Shown in pieces: positions 33,329-43,193 of a stretch of DNA of 64,000 bases (position 1 is the first letter of the stretch; each line of letters begins with the position of its first letter). The translations under genes and the position numbers were made by a program. The notes below the pieces were generated by a model that was not told where the DNA came from, made no database searches, and saw only the letters and a list, made by a program, of their open reading frames with translations. Source of the DNA: an uncultured Lachnospiraceae bacterium (GTDB taxonomy: Bacteria > Bacillota > Clostridia > Lachnospirales > Lachnospiraceae); the NCBI GenBank assembly GCA_902796005.1, contig CADBNF010000032.1:62001-126000 (forward strand), in the 5' to 3' direction.

Positions 33329-34834
33329 TTATTTCATTGTGGTGTCCTTCTCTTTCTGAATGACGTCGTGGGCACCGCCCTCCACGATACTGGTTGCGCT
33401 GACCAGGGTAAGCTTGGCCTTGTCCTGTAGCTCGGGAATGCTTAAGGCGCCGCAGTTGCACATGGTGGATTTCACCTTGGAGAGGGAAATGGCCACATTG
33501 TCCTTCAGGCTGCCGGCGTAGGGAACGTAGGAATCCACGCCCTCCTCGAAGGAAAGCTTCTTGTCGCCGCCCAGATCGTATCTCTGCCAGTTCTTGGCTC
33601 TGGCGGAGCCTTCTCCCCAGTACTCCTTGTAATAGGTGCCGTTGATGCTGACTCTGGCGGAGGGGCTTTCGTCAAACCGGGCGAAATATCGGCCCAGCAT
33701 GATGAAGTCAGCGCCCATGGCCAGGGCGAGGGTCATATGATGGTCGTACACGATGCCGCCGTCGGAGCAGACCGGTACGTAGATGCCTGTTTCCTTGAAA
33801 TATCTGTCGCGCTCCGCGCAGACGTCGATAAGGGCCGTGGCCTGTCCGCGGCCGATGCCCTTGGTCTCACGGGTGATGCAGATGGAACCGCCGCCGATGC
33901 CTACCTTGACAAAGTCCGCGCCGCATTCCGCAAGAAAACGGAAGCCTTCCGCGTCCACAACGTTGCCGGCGCCTACCTTTACGGTTTCACCGTAGCGTTC
34001 CCGGATCCATTCGATGGTCAGCTTCTGCCATTCGGAGAAGCCCTCGGAGGAATCGATGCAGAGCACGTCCGCGCCTGCTTCCACAAGGGCGGGCACACGC
34101 TCGGCGTAGTCCCTGGTGTTGATGCCGGCGCCTACCATGTAGCGCTTGTGCTCGTCCAGCAGCTCCAGGGGATTCTGCTTGTGGGTATCGTAGTCTTTGC
34201 GGAAGACCATGTTGACGAGCTTGCCGTCCTCACTGACGATGGGCAGGGCGTTCAGCTTGTGGTCCCAGATAATATCGTTGGCTTCCTTTAAGGAGGTGCC
34301 TTCGGGAGCGGTGACGAGCTTCTCCAGCGGGGTCATGAATTCCTTAACCGGCAGGTCCGGGGACATGCGGCTGACACGGTAATCCCTGCTGGTAACGATA
34401 CCCAGCAGTCTGCCGTCGGCCGTACCGTCATCCGTAACGGCCACCGTGGAATGTCCGGTCTGTGCTTTCAGCGCCAGGATATCCGCCAGGGTGGAATCGG
34501 GGGTAATATTGGAATCGCTGGTTACAAAACCGGCTTTGTAGGTTTTTGCTTTCTTCACCATGGCTGCCTCATCCTCTACGGACTGGGAACCATAGATAAA
34601 GGAGATACCGCCCTCCGTGGCCAGGGCAACGGCCAGACGGTCACCGGATACGGCCTGCATGATGGCGGAAACCATGGGAATGTTCAGGGAAATGGCAGGC
34701 TCCTCCCCTTTTCGGAATTTAACGAGCGGTGTTTTCAGACTGACGTTTGCGGGAATACATTTACTGGATGAATAGCCGGGAATAAGAAGATACTCATTAA
34801 AGGTATGGGAGGGTTCATTGATAAATGTGGCCAT
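33329..34834 (-). CDS. guaB: IMP dehydrogenase
   Basis: A 501-residue IMP dehydrogenase that oxidises IMP to XMP, the first step to GMP. Two CBS domains lie at about 100-220 ([41 protein letters not shown]). The catalytic Cys319 lies in [38 protein letters not shown] and [26 protein letters not shown] follow the family. The ATG at 34834 is used, with AAAGGAT about 11 bases upstream; the longer open frame lies within the upstream methyltransferase gene. It has its own promoter (34869-34897). Confidence 0.94.
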   Translation of the reverse strand: MATFINEPSHTFNEYLLIPGYSSSKCIPANVSLKTPLVKFRKGEEPAISLNIPMVSAIMQAVSGDRLAVALATEGGISFIYGSQSVEDEAAMVKKAKTYKAGFVTSDSNITPDSTLADILALKAQTGHSTVAVTDDGTADGRLLGIVTSRDYRVSRMSPDLPVKEFMTPLEKLVTAPEGTSLKEANDIIWDHKLNALPIVSEDGKLVNMVFRKDYDTHKQNPLELLDEHKRYMVGAGINTRDYAERVPALVEAGADVLCIDSSEGFSEWQKLTIEWIRERYGETVKVGAGNVVDAEGFRFLAECGADFVKVGIGGGSICITRETKGIGRGQATALIDVCAERDRYFKETGIYVPVCSDGGIVYDHHMTLALAMGADFIMLGRYFARFDESPSARVSINGTYYKEYWGEGSARAKNWQRYDLGGDKKLSFEEGVDSYVPYAGSLKDNVAISLSKVKSTMCNCGALSIPELQDKAKLTLVSATSIVEGGAHDVIQKEKDTTMK

Positions 34835-34868
34835 GAAGCATTGGTATCCTTTCGTTATGATTTCGTTC

Positions 34869-34897
34869 ACTCTACATGATTCTGCGGGTGGGGTCAA
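34869..34897 (-). promoter_or_regulatory. Promoter of guaB
   Basis: Minus-strand TTGACC (34892-34897), 17-base spacer, TAGAGT (34869-34874), inside the end of the rRNA methyltransferase gene. Confidence 0.55.
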
Positions 34898-36224
34898 GCT
34901 TATTTTTAAGATTTCCTGAAAAGATTTTTCCCCAGCCGCAGCCGAAGTCTCCGGCGCAGACGAGAATCCATCCGTCGAAGCCGGAAAACGCATCTATACC
35001 GGTCAGGGTTTCCCCTTTGAGATAGCGGATAAGCATCGGATCCTCAGGGGACAGACGAAGGCTTGCCGGCCAGTCCTCTGCCCTTAAGGTATATGCCAGG
35101 GCCTGGGATGGCGTAAACCGGTCCTTCTTCACCGTGCCGAGGAAAAGGCCCGTGCGCAGGTACCGGAGTCCTTTTTTCGGGGCAAAGCCCGCAGGCAGCA
35201 GAAGAAGCCGGTCATTGTGGAGAATCACCCTGTCGAGACAGTCCTTAAAGGGGGTCTGCCTTAAAAAGGAAACCGCCTCCTCCGGAAGCTTTGCCGGGGA
35301 AGGTGACGGTTCTTTTTCCTTCCTGTTTTCCGCTTCACCGCCTTTTCGCAGCAGGCAGAGAAAATGACCTTCGCCCTGCAGGGCATGGGGATAAAGGCGC
35401 ACGGCTTCGGACAGGCCGCAAAGGCCGGCAGCAAAGCCGTCTCCGCCTTCCATGGCTGCGGGTGTAAAATCCGGATGCTTTTCCAGAAAATCCAGGACAA
35501 CCTCCTCATCCTCCGCAGGCGAAAAGGTACAGGTGGAATACATTAAAAGGCCGCCGGGCTTAAGCATCACCGCCGCAGAAGCAAGGATCTGCTTCTGCAC
35601 CGGCGCATAGCTTTCCGGGCCCTTCTTCTGCCAGGACTTCAGGGCATCGGGATCCTTACGGAACATGCCCTCCCCGCTGCAGGGGGCATCCACCAGGATT
35701 TTATCGAAGTATGCCGGGTAGGCTGCCGCCAGCATTTCCGGGCTTTCCGCCGTGACGAAGAAATTGCGCACGCCGCCCAGCTCCAGGTTGCGCACCAGGA
35801 CGGCTGCCCTGCCCGCACTGTAATCATTGGCGGCCAGCAGGCCTTCTCCCGCCAGTTTTCCGGCCAGCTGCAGGCTTTTTCCGCCCGGGGCTGCGCAAAG
35901 GTCCAGCACCCTGTCTCCGGAAGAGACGGGCAGCCGGTCCGCCGGCGTCTGTGCGGAAGGCTCCTGAATATAATAAACGCCCGCGTGATACAGCGGGTTT
36001 TCGGACGGCCTGCAATCCTCCGACGGAAAAAAGCCGCCGGAAATCCAGGGAATGGGCGTAACCTGTCCGGCAAGAAACCGGCAAAGTTCGCTCTCATCGG
36101 TTTTCAGCAGATTGAGATGAAGACCCCGGGCCGGAGACTCCGCAAGGCTTTCCATGTAGGCGGAGAAATCATCTCCCAGTATTTTTTGCATACGGTCCAG
36201 AAAGTCCCGGGGATATTCTTTCAT
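34872..36224 (-). CDS. RsmF/RsmB-like rRNA cytosine-5 methyltransferase
   Basis: A 450-residue NOL1/NOP2/Sun family enzyme. [15 protein letters not shown] binds [18 protein letters not shown] (motif IV) and [15 protein letters not shown] (motif VI) hold the two cysteines of catalysis and product release. A C-terminal region of about 130 residues resembles the PUA-like RNA-binding tail of YebU/RsmF. It methylates cytidines of 16S rRNA; the exact position is not certain. It follows the terminator of the upstream operon, and no clear promoter was seen. Confidence 0.9.
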   Translation of the reverse strand: MKEYPRDFLDRMQKILGDDFSAYMESLAESPARGLHLNLLKTDESELCRFLAGQVTPIPWISGGFFPSEDCRPSENPLYHAGVYYIQEPSAQTPADRLPVSSGDRVLDLCAAPGGKSLQLAGKLAGEGLLAANDYSAGRAAVLVRNLELGGVRNFFVTAESPEMLAAAYPAYFDKILVDAPCSGEGMFRKDPDALKSWQKKGPESYAPVQKQILASAAVMLKPGGLLMYSTCTFSPAEDEEVVLDFLEKHPDFTPAAMEGGDGFAAGLCGLSEAVRLYPHALQGEGHFLCLLRKGGEAENRKEKEPSPSPAKLPEEAVSFLRQTPFKDCLDRVILHNDRLLLLPAGFAPKKGLRYLRTGLFLGTVKKDRFTPSQALAYTLRAEDWPASLRLSPEDPMLIRYLKGETLTGIDAFSGFDGWILVCAGDFGCGWGKIFSGNLKNKLDPTRRIM

Positions 36225-36252
36225 CTGAAATCCTGCCTGTTGTTTTTGGGGA

Positions 36253-36284
36253 TAAAGATAAGGACAGGCATCCCTGTCCTTATC
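36253..36284 (-). terminator. Rho-independent terminator after the coiled-coil gene
   Basis: Minus-strand hairpin GATAAGGACAGG-GATG-CCTGTCCTTATC (36257-36284), a perfect 12-bp stem, followed by TTTATC. It ends the gls24-to-coiled-coil operon, 17 bases after the stop. Confidence 0.8.
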
Positions 36285-36300
36285 CGGTTATACAGTATCA

Positions 36301-36954
36301 TTAATACTCTTCGTCGTCTTCCTCGTCCTCGTACTCGAAGTCGTCATCGTCGTCCTCCTGATTCTTGTCCGTGGAGGGAGCGGGGCCGAAATCAGGTTCA
36401 TCCTCGGTATCGTTGGAAACATTCAGCTGTCTCCTGTTCTGGTTAACCACGTCGTAGCAGTTCTGCAGGGTGTTGAACAGCCCGGAGAAGCGCTCGTTCG
36501 CGTCCGCAAGGGTAGTGCCCACAACGGAAGAAATGCTTCCGAGAAGCTCGTCCGTGTAGCTGATGGCGCTCATGCGGATATTGTTGGCGTCCTCCTGGGC
36601 GGAATCCAGGATTTCCTGCGCCTGGGCATTGGCGTTGTTGATGGTATCATTCGCCTGGCCGAAGGCCTGCTTCATGATCTCGGTCTGCTGAACAAGCTGC
36701 TGGGCTTTGACCTGGGCTTCCTGAATAATGGCGTCCGCCTTGGCCTGAGCATCCGTCAGAATGGCATCCTTGTTGCTGATGATCTTCTGATAACGTTTGA
36801 TTTCATCCGGAGTTTTCAGACGAAGCTCACGAAGAAGCTCCTGGAGCTCTTCTTTATTTACAACGATCTTCGTGCTGGAAAGAGGCTGAAACCTGCAGCC
36901 TTCCACATAATCTTCAATTTCCTCGATAATCTGTTCTATTCTGCTGCTGCTCAT
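36301..36954 (-). CDS. DivIVA-like coiled-coil protein with acidic tail
   Basis: A 217-residue protein that is nearly all helical. Residues about 35-160 are rich in A, Q, E and K with heptad spacing (DAQAKADAIIQEAQVKAQQLVQQ), a coiled coil like DivIVA or membrane-binding ATPase stalk subunits. The last 40 residues are very acidic (DDDDDFEYEDEEDDEEY). It may organise the division site or pole, but no function can be assigned from sequence. The start at 36954 is chosen with AAAGGG 11 bases before it; the upstream in-frame ATG lies within coaD. Last gene of its operon. Confidence 0.7.
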   Translation of the reverse strand: MSSSRIEQIIEEIEDYVEGCRFQPLSSTKIVVNKEELQELLRELRLKTPDEIKRYQKIISNKDAILTDAQAKADAIIQEAQVKAQQLVQQTEIMKQAFGQANDTINNANAQAQEILDSAQEDANNIRMSAISYTDELLGSISSVVGTTLADANERFSGLFNTLQNCYDVVNQNRRQLNVSNDTEDEPDFGPAPSTDKNQEDDDDDFEYEDEEDDEEY

Positions 36955-36970
36955 AAAACACCCAACCCTT

Positions 36971-37468
36971 TCAATTATTTTTTTCATTTATCTCGTTCAG
37001 TCTGTTTATGATCTTCTTTTCAATGGAAGGCGGTACAAATTTGGAAATATCGCTTCCGTAGGAGGCAAATTCCCTGACCACCGTAGAGCTTAAGAACGCA
37101 TATTCCAGGGCCGTGGTCAGAAGGACGGTTTCAATCTCCGGCGCCATGACCTTGTTGACCTGGGCGAGCTGAAGCTCGTATTCAAAATCCGTTACCGCCC
37201 GCAGTCCCCTGACTATGGCGCAGGCGCCGCAGGATCTGGCGAACTCAATGGTAAGGCCTTCAAAGGAAACAACCTCTACGTTCGGCAGTCCGGAGGTTTC
37301 CTCAGACAGCATCTTAACACGATCTTCGGCAGAAAACAACGGTGTTTTTGCGGAATTGCGCAAAACACTGACGATAACTTTGTCAAAAATGGCAGAGGCT
37401 CTGCGGATAACATCCAGATGTCCATAGGTGGGAGGATCAAAGCTTCCCGGATAAATTGCAATACTCAT
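36971..37468 (-). CDS. coaD: Phosphopantetheine adenylyltransferase
   Basis: A 165-residue CoaD that makes dephospho-CoA from phosphopantetheine and ATP. IYPGSFDPPTYGHLDVI holds the nucleotidyltransferase motif with His17; IVRGLRAVTDFEYELQLAQVN is the substrate-binding helix, and EYAFLSSTVVREFASYG is the ISSS-like motif. Its ATG overlaps the rsmD stop by four bases, as in many Firmicutes where rsmD-coaD are paired. Confidence 0.95.
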   Translation of the reverse strand: MSIAIYPGSFDPPTYGHLDVIRRASAIFDKVIVSVLRNSAKTPLFSAEDRVKMLSEETSGLPNVEVVSFEGLTIEFARSCGACAIVRGLRAVTDFEYELQLAQVNKVMAPEIETVLLTTALEYAFLSSTVVREFASYGSDISKFVPPSIEKKIINRLNEINEKNN

Positions 37469-38037
37469 ACTGTGCCTTTCGCCTGCCTTTCCTCCGGCTT
37501 CAGGAAGATGTGCAGGTTTGTTTTATATTTTTTTATTCTGACGACTTCAAGCCCCAGCGCCTGCACATAGGAAAAATCCGTCTGCAGGGAGGCTTCCGTC
37601 ACTATCAGGCTGTTTTCCCGCAGCCATCCGTATTCCGTAAGGTACTCCAGCGCCCTTCTTTCATACTGATGGTCATAGGGTGGGTCCATAAAGACCACGT
37701 CAAAGGGTTCTTCCGCCTGCCTTTGCAGGAAGGCAAATACGTCCGACTTCACCACGCGGCCCCTGTTGGAAAGCCGGGTGAACTTCAGGTTCTCCGTAAT
37801 AACGCCATAGGCTTCTCTTCCGCTTTCCACAAAGCAGGCAAACTGGGCGCCGCGGCTTAAGGCTTCGATGCCGATGCCGCCGCTTCCGGCAAACAGGTCC
37901 AGAAAACGGCATCCCGGAAGCCGTGGATTGAGCATATTGAAGAGGGTTTCCTTGATCCGGTCCGTGGTGGGCCGGGTACCCATGCCTTTGACGGTTTTAA
38001 GCGGCAGGCTTTTTGCCGTTCCGGAAATGACTCTCAT
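37465..38037 (-). CDS. rsmD: 16S rRNA guanine-966 N2-methyltransferase
   Basis: A 190-residue RsmD. RVISGTAKSLPLKTVKG and RPTTDRIKETLFNML start the protein; FLDLFAGSGGIGIEALSRGA binds SAM; DPPY at 118-121 is the N-methyltransferase active site. It methylates G966 of 16S rRNA on assembling 30S subunits. Overlaps both neighbours by four bases, which points to translational coupling. Confidence 0.94.
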   Translation of the reverse strand: MRVISGTAKSLPLKTVKGMGTRPTTDRIKETLFNMLNPRLPGCRFLDLFAGSGGIGIEALSRGAQFACFVESGREAYGVITENLKFTRLSNRGRVVKSDVFAFLQRQAEEPFDVVFMDPPYDHQYERRALEYLTEYGWLRENSLIVTEASLQTDFSYVQALGLEVVRIKKYKTNLHIFLKPEERQAKGTV

Positions 38038-38432
38038 TGCCGCATGTTCTCCCGCCAGTCAAAATCGCCCCTTGCCAGGCCCATAATCAGAGATTCGGCC
38101 GTGGCGATGTTGGTGGCCAGGGGAATGTTGTACTGGTCGCAGGAACGGATGATGATGTAAGGATCCGGTTCCTTGATGGTTGCCATGTTCGGATTGTAAA
38201 ACAGAATCACAAGGTCAAAGCCGCCCCGCTCGATCATTTCGGTAAACTGCTTCTCTCCGCCCACGCTGCCGGCCAGGAATTTGTGTACCCGCAGAGAGGT
38301 GACACTTTCGATGCGCCTGCCGGTGGTGCCGGTGGCATACAGTTCATGACGGGAAAGAATGGTTTTGTAAGCTATGCAGAAATCTTCCATGAGGCTTTTT
38401 TTGCTGTTGTGTGCCAGAAATCCGATATTCAT
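38034..38432 (-). CDS. mgsA: Methylglyoxal synthase homologue with altered active site
   Basis: A 132-residue MGS-like protein. ATGTTGRRIESVTSLRVHKFLAG and NIPLATNIATAESLIMGLARGDFDW are clear methylglyoxal synthase features. Against E. coli MgsA, His19 is kept (His8) and Asp101 is kept (Asp90), but Asp71 is Glu60 (VGGEKQ), Asp91 is Asn80 (FYNPN) and His98 is Lys87. Such changes may lower or alter dihydroxyacetone phosphate conversion to methylglyoxal. AAGGAGGACAGG gives a strong start. It lies between recG and rsmD, so nearby genes do not tell its role. Confidence 0.75.
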   Translation of the reverse strand: MNIGFLAHNSKKSLMEDFCIAYKTILSRHELYATGTTGRRIESVTSLRVHKFLAGSVGGEKQFTEMIERGGFDLVILFYNPNMATIKEPDPYIIIRSCDQYNIPLATNIATAESLIMGLARGDFDWRENMRQ

Positions 38433-38488
38433 CCTGTCCTCCTTGGAAACTGTAGTCGTTGATCAATTATAGCAGAAAAACCGGCGCT

Positions 38489-40555
38489 TCACAACTCCAA
38501 ATTGTTCTCCAGCATCTGCTCGGAAAGCACTGCATAAAGGGCGGAATGCTCCTCAAATGTCAGTCCGGGATCCTCTTTTAACAGCGTATCCGCGCAGGCT
38601 GCCGCATCTTTAAGGATACCGGCGTCCGAAGCCGGATCCGCAAGGATAAAACCGGATTCACCGCTCTGTCTGATGCCGAACAGGTCTCCCTGTCCGCGGA
38701 TTTTCAGGTCCTGGGCGGCAATATAAAAGCCGTCGTTGGATTCTTCTATGATCTTCAGCCGCTCCGGCGTTTCTCCGCCTTCTCCGGATTTGACAAAGAT
38801 GCAGTAGGACTGGGCATCTCCCCGGCCGACTCTGCCCCGCAGCTGGTGTAGCTGGGCAAGACCGAAGCGGTCCGCGTTCTCAATCAGCATGACCGTGGCA
38901 TTCGGAACGTCCAGGCCCACCTCCACCACCGTGGTTGCGGTGAGAATCTGGATCCTGCCTTCGGCAAATTCCTCCATGACCCGGTTCTTGTCTGCGGTAT
39001 TCATCTGGCCGTGGAGCACGCCGATATTCACCTCCTTCGGAAAGATTTTCCGTAAGGCGCTGCTGTATTCCGTGACGTTTTCCACGGGGAATTCCTCGTT
39101 GGGCTCCACCATCGGACAGATGACGTAGGCCTGCCTGCCCTCCTCTATCTGCTTCCCGATGAAGCGGTAGGCGGTCTTCCGGTAGGTGGTGTCAACCACC
39201 GCATTTTTGATGGGCAGGCGTTTTGCAGGCAGCTCATCCAGCACCGACATGTCCATATCCCCGTAAAGAATAAGGGCCAGGGTGCGGGGGATCGGCGTCG
39301 CGCTCATCACACAGGTGTGGGGCAGGTCTCCCTTGTCCGTCAGGCCCGCGCGCTGGGCCACGCCGAAGCGGTGCTGCTCATCTGTGATGACAAGGCCTAA
39401 GTTTTTGTATTCCGCCTTTTCCTGGAAAAGGGCGTGGGTGCCGATGACCAGCTGGATTTCTCCCTCCTTAAGCCCACGGTAGATCTCTTTCTTTTCCTTA
39501 GCCGGCGTGCTTCCCAGAAGAAGGACAGGCCGGATGCGGGTCAGGCCGTTTTCCTCCAGGAGGCGTGTAAAGGAGCGGAAATGCTGCCGCGCCAGGACCT
39601 CCGTGGGCACCATCAGGGCGCTTTGCAGGCCGTTTTCCGCAGCCAGCAGTATCGCCAGGAAGGCCAGAATGGTTTTGCCGCTGCCCACGTCTCCCTGGAC
39701 GAGGCGCTTCATGGTCTTGTTCCCGGTCAGGTCGGCCTCCATCTCCTGCCACACCCTTTTCTGGGCGCCGGTCAGCTCATAGGGAAGGCTGCGGATGACC
39801 GCATCCGTCACCGGGCTTTTCTGCATGGGATGGGTATTGACCTCCTGCTCCGGGCCCTCCTTCAGCAGGGAAAGGCTTAAGCGGAACAGCAGAAATTCGT
39901 CAAATACAAGCCGGGTGCGGGCCTTCTGAAGCGCGGCTTCATTTTTCGGGAAATGAATGTTCTGCACCGCTTCATCCCTGTCCATGAGCTCATATTTCTC
40001 AAGAATGGAAGCAGGGAGATATTCAATCATCCGGTAGCGGTCCAGCACCTGTCTGACAGCTTTGGAAACGGTTTTATTGGACAGGCCGGACGTAAGACCG
40101 TAGACCGGCTGAATGGTTCTGCCCGCAGCCAGGTAGGCCTCCTCGGTGAAGACCTGGGGATGCTCGATAACGATCCGGTTACCCTTTTTTACCGTATTGC
40201 CCCGCAGGACCATCCGGCTGCCGCTTTTCAGGATACCGGATAAATAGGGCATATTGTACCAGACCGCCTCGAGGGAAACGCCGTTTTCCGTCTGGGAAAG
40301 CACCGTTACCGGCACCCTTCCCCTCCGGTTGACCACCGGCATCTTCCGTACGGTCAGCAGGACCGACTGGCGCATGCCGACACGGATGTGGGCTGCGTCC
40401 ACCGGCTCCTCATAGACATCGTATGCTCTCGGATAATAATGAAGAAGCTGATTAAGACTGCCGACACCGACCTTCTTAAACAGCTTTTCCGTTTTCTCGC
40501 CGATGCCTTTCAGTGAACTCACTTTCAATTCATTCAGGGGGTTCGACGATTGCAT
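38489..40555 (-). CDS. recG: ATP-dependent DNA helicase RecG
   Basis: A 688-residue RecG, which moves branched DNA such as stalled forks and Holliday junctions. An N-terminal wedge/OB domain (about 1-240) is followed by the helicase core: RLVQGDVGSGKTILAFL (Walker A), DEQHRFGVAQR (Walker B), SATPIPRTLALILYGDMDMS and VGRGDAQSYC (motif VI). Length is normal. It lies directly downstream of fakA, as in Bacillus. Confidence 0.95.
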   Translation of the reverse strand: MQSSNPLNELKVSSLKGIGEKTEKLFKKVGVGSLNQLLHYYPRAYDVYEEPVDAAHIRVGMRQSVLLTVRKMPVVNRRGRVPVTVLSQTENGVSLEAVWYNMPYLSGILKSGSRMVLRGNTVKKGNRIVIEHPQVFTEEAYLAAGRTIQPVYGLTSGLSNKTVSKAVRQVLDRYRMIEYLPASILEKYELMDRDEAVQNIHFPKNEAALQKARTRLVFDEFLLFRLSLSLLKEGPEQEVNTHPMQKSPVTDAVIRSLPYELTGAQKRVWQEMEADLTGNKTMKRLVQGDVGSGKTILAFLAILLAAENGLQSALMVPTEVLARQHFRSFTRLLEENGLTRIRPVLLLGSTPAKEKKEIYRGLKEGEIQLVIGTHALFQEKAEYKNLGLVITDEQHRFGVAQRAGLTDKGDLPHTCVMSATPIPRTLALILYGDMDMSVLDELPAKRLPIKNAVVDTTYRKTAYRFIGKQIEEGRQAYVICPMVEPNEEFPVENVTEYSSALRKIFPKEVNIGVLHGQMNTADKNRVMEEFAEGRIQILTATTVVEVGLDVPNATVMLIENADRFGLAQLHQLRGRVGRGDAQSYCIFVKSGEGGETPERLKIIEESNDGFYIAAQDLKIRGQGDLFGIRQSGESGFILADPASDAGILKDAAACADTLLKEDPGLTFEEHSALYAVLSEQMLENNLEL

Positions 40556-40576
40556 ATGAATTTTCTCCTGTAGCCG

Positions 40577-42319
40577 TCACTCGACGGAAATAATACAGTA
40601 GTAGACCGGCTGTCCGCCGTAGCTGATGCTGATCTCACAGTCCGGATAAAGCGCCTCCAGCTCTGCGCAGATTTCCTCTGCCTCTTCCTCGCTGCTGTCT
40701 TCGCCGTAATACAGGCAGATAAGGGAGGAATCCTCTCCTGCCATCTTCTTTACACTGTCCAGGGCCACTTCCTTCAGGTTGCTGCCGACGGCAAGAATGC
40801 CGTTGTCGCCGACGGACATGATATCATTTTCATGAATCTCATGCTCGTCAATATGGGTATCCCGGATGGCATAGGTGATGGAAGCCGTGGAGACGGTAGA
40901 AATCATGTCCAGCATGGCTTCCTTATTCTCCTCAGGCGTGCAGCCGGGATCAAAGCCCAGCTTTGCGGCAATGCCCTGGGGCATGGTCTTGGTGGGAATG
41001 ACGATAAGCTGCTTGTCCTCCGTCATGATCGCCGCCTGGTTGGCTGCCATGATGATGTTGCTGTTGTTGGGGAAAATAAAGATGGTTTTCGCATTTACCT
41101 TTTCCACAGCATCCAGGAAATCATTGGTGGAGGGGTTCATGGTCTGTCCGCCGAAAATGATTTCGTCCACTTCCAGATCCTCAAACAGGGATTTGAAGCC
41201 TTCGCCGGAGCATACGGAAATAAAGCCGTATTCCGCGGCCGGTTCCGCAGCCTTTTCTTCGGCAGCTTCCGCCGCCTTATTCTCCTCTGCGAGGGCTTTA
41301 AGGGTCCTGGCCATATCCACTCTGGCTTCCTCAGCCGTCAGGCCCAGCACCTCCCTGTGCTCCTCACGCATGTTGTCAATCTTAATCCTGGACAGCTCGC
41401 CGAAGGTCAGCGCCTTGGTCAGCACCTGTCCGGGGTTATTGGTATGCACATGAATCTTGATCAGGTCATCATCCGGAACGAACACGATGGAATCGCCGAT
41501 GCCGTTCAGGAAATTCTGCATCTCCTCCAGGCGCTCATCCGCAGCCGGTTCGGGAATGTTGATGATAAACTCGGTACAGTAACCGAAGGTAATCTCCGCA
41601 TTTTCCTTAACGGTACGGATATTGCTTTTGCTTTCCTTTTCCTCCGCTTCCGCTGCAAGGGCAGAGGGATCCGTAACCGGCGTCTCGACAAAGACAGTGT
41701 CCTTTTCCAGATAGGCTTCATAGGCGCCGTGCATGAGAACCATCAGGCCCTGGCCGCCGGAATCCACCACGCCTGCTTCCTTCAGTACGGGAAGCATCTC
41801 CGGGGTCTTCTGTAAGATACGGTCACCTTCGGCAATGACCTGGGCCATATAGTCGGCAAAGCCCATGTCCCTGTCCGCAATCTCGGAGGATTTGCGGCCC
41901 ATGGCCTTCGCTACGGTAAGGATGGTGCCCTCCTTGGGCTTCATGACCGCTTTGTAGGCGGTCTCCACCGCTCTTTCCACTGCTGCCGCAATCTGCAGGA
42001 TGTCCGCGCTTTCCAGGTCACGGATGCCTCTGGTAAAGCCGCGGAGAAGCTGGGAAAGGATAACACCGGAATTGCCCCGGGCGCCTCTTAAGGAACCATG
42101 GGAAATTGCCTGGCACACCTCGTACATGGAACTTCCGGCGGTCTCCGTCAGCTCCTTCATGGCGGAAAGCGCCGTCATGGTCATATTCGTGCCGGTGTCC
42201 CCGTCAGGTACGGGAAAAACATTGAGTTCATCTATCCAGGCCCTGTTCTTTTCCAGGTTCCTGACGCCGGAAATGAACATTCTGTAGATCATTTCGGCAG
42301 TTATGATGTTTACAGACAC
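40577..42319 (-). CDS. fakA: Fatty acid kinase, ATP-binding subunit (DAK2 domain)
   Basis: A 580-residue FakA/YloV. The DhaL/DAK2 domain has ELNVFPVPDGDTGTNMTMT, where three aspartates hold Mg-ATP, and HGSLRGARGNSGVILSQLLRG. A middle domain and a C-terminal DegV-like domain follow. With a FakB lipid-binding partner (not in this window) it phosphorylates exogenous fatty acids for phospholipid synthesis. It sits between the gls24-type gene and recG, the conserved Firmicute order. AAGGAGGATTCTG before the ATG. Confidence 0.92.
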   Translation of the reverse strand: MSVNIITAEMIYRMFISGVRNLEKNRAWIDELNVFPVPDGDTGTNMTMTALSAMKELTETAGSSMYEVCQAISHGSLRGARGNSGVILSQLLRGFTRGIRDLESADILQIAAAVERAVETAYKAVMKPKEGTILTVAKAMGRKSSEIADRDMGFADYMAQVIAEGDRILQKTPEMLPVLKEAGVVDSGGQGLMVLMHGAYEAYLEKDTVFVETPVTDPSALAAEAEEKESKSNIRTVKENAEITFGYCTEFIINIPEPAADERLEEMQNFLNGIGDSIVFVPDDDLIKIHVHTNNPGQVLTKALTFGELSRIKIDNMREEHREVLGLTAEEARVDMARTLKALAEENKAAEAAEEKAAEPAAEYGFISVCSGEGFKSLFEDLEVDEIIFGGQTMNPSTNDFLDAVEKVNAKTIFIFPNNSNIIMAANQAAIMTEDKQLIVIPTKTMPQGIAAKLGFDPGCTPEENKEAMLDMISTVSTASITYAIRDTHIDEHEIHENDIMSVGDNGILAVGSNLKEVALDSVKKMAGEDSSLICLYYGEDSSEEEAEEICAELEALYPDCEISISYGGQPVYYCIISVE

Positions 42320-42364
42320 ATCAGAATCCTCCTTAATTAAAATGGATGTTCCCTTTGGCCGTCA

Positions 42365-42721
42365 TCAGTCGATAACCCTGACGCCCTCGATAATGACACG
42401 GATATACTCAACCTTCATCCCCGTAAAGTCTTCCACCTGGAACCTTACGTTGCTGATAAGGTTTTCCGCCACGGCGCCGATGCTGATGCCATAGGAAATA
42501 ATTACATGGAAATCAAGAGAAATCCTGTTGTCTTCTATTTTAATGGTGATGCCGTGCTTCAGGCTGTCACGGCGAAGCAGCTTCACCAGTCCGTCTTTCA
42601 CATTGACGGCTGCCATGCCCACTATCCCGACACATTCCACGGCTATGCTTCCCGCGTAGGTGGCGATGACATCAGGATCAATGATGATATTTCCGAGATC
42701 AGTGGATAATCTTCCTTTCAT
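42365..42721 (-). CDS. Asp23/Gls24 family protein (YloU type)
   Basis: A 118-residue protein of the Asp23/Gls24 envelope stress family. LGNIIIDPDVIATYAGSIAVECVGIVGMAAVN and HVIISYGISIGAVAENLISNVRFQVED are typical. The family forms membrane-linked fibrous assemblies; the YloU type is paired with FakA (YloV), as here, 45 bases upstream of it. The ATG at 42721 is chosen for AAAGGAGA just upstream. Confidence 0.9.
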   Translation of the reverse strand: MKGRLSTDLGNIIIDPDVIATYAGSIAVECVGIVGMAAVNVKDGLVKLLRRDSLKHGITIKIEDNRISLDFHVIISYGISIGAVAENLISNVRFQVEDFTGMKVEYIRVIIEGVRVID

Positions 42722-42866
42722 GACAAGTCTCCTTTCTGATAGACTGGCATATAGTATACCAAATACTTCCGCAAAAAGAAACAACGATTTTTATTCTTTT
42801 TTCTGCGGGTTCTTTTCAATACTTCCGGACGGCTGCAAAAAATCCGTTTTTTGCGGAAATTTCTGC

Positions 42867-42895
42867 TTGCCAAAGGAAAAGCCTTCTGTTATAAT
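42867..42895 (+). promoter_or_regulatory. Promoter of rpmB
   Basis: TTGCCA (42867-42872), 17-base spacer, TATAAT (42890-42895) with an extended TG one base upstream. This strong promoter leads to rpmB 58 bases downstream. Confidence 0.85.
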
Positions 42896-42952
42896 GCCAA
42901 TTTGTGAGTAGGTAATCGATTATTCATAATATAAAGTCAAGGGGGTGCAATT

Positions 42953-43138
42953 ATGGCAAAGTGTTCAGTCTGCGGCAAGGGTGTTTATTTTGGAAACAAT
43001 GTAAGCCATTCCCATAGAAGATCCAACAAGATGTACAGAGCCAATGTTAAGTCTGTACGCGTGAAGACCGAAGGCGGTTCCAGGAGAATGTACGTTTGTA
43101 CTTCCTGCTTAAAGAGCGGCTGCGTAGAGCGCGCGTAA
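42953..43138 (+). CDS. rpmB: 50S ribosomal protein L28
   Basis: A 61-residue L28. MAKCSVCGKGVYFGNNVSHSHRRSNK and MYVCTSCLKSG show the four-cysteine (C+) zinc-binding form: two cysteines near the N-terminus and two in the CTSC segment. AAGGGGG seven bases upstream. Monocistronic, with promoter and terminator on both sides, between two minus-strand operons. It is commonly next to the gls24/fakA genes in Firmicutes. Confidence 0.96.
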   Translation: MAKCSVCGKGVYFGNNVSHSHRRSNKMYRANVKSVRVKTEGGSRRMYVCTSCLKSGCVERA

Positions 43139-43157
43139 TACGAAAACATCATCTGAT

Positions 43158-43187
43158 AAAAAAGTCCGTCAAGCGACGGACTTTTTT
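43158..43187. terminator. Bidirectional terminator between rpmB and the SPFH gene
   Basis: AAAAAAGTCCGTC-AAGC-GACGGACTTTTTT, a perfect 13-bp stem with A and T tracts on the flanks, so it works in both directions: for rpmB (plus) and for the ruvA-to-SPFH operon (minus). Confidence 0.92.
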
Positions 43188-43193
43188 ATTTTC

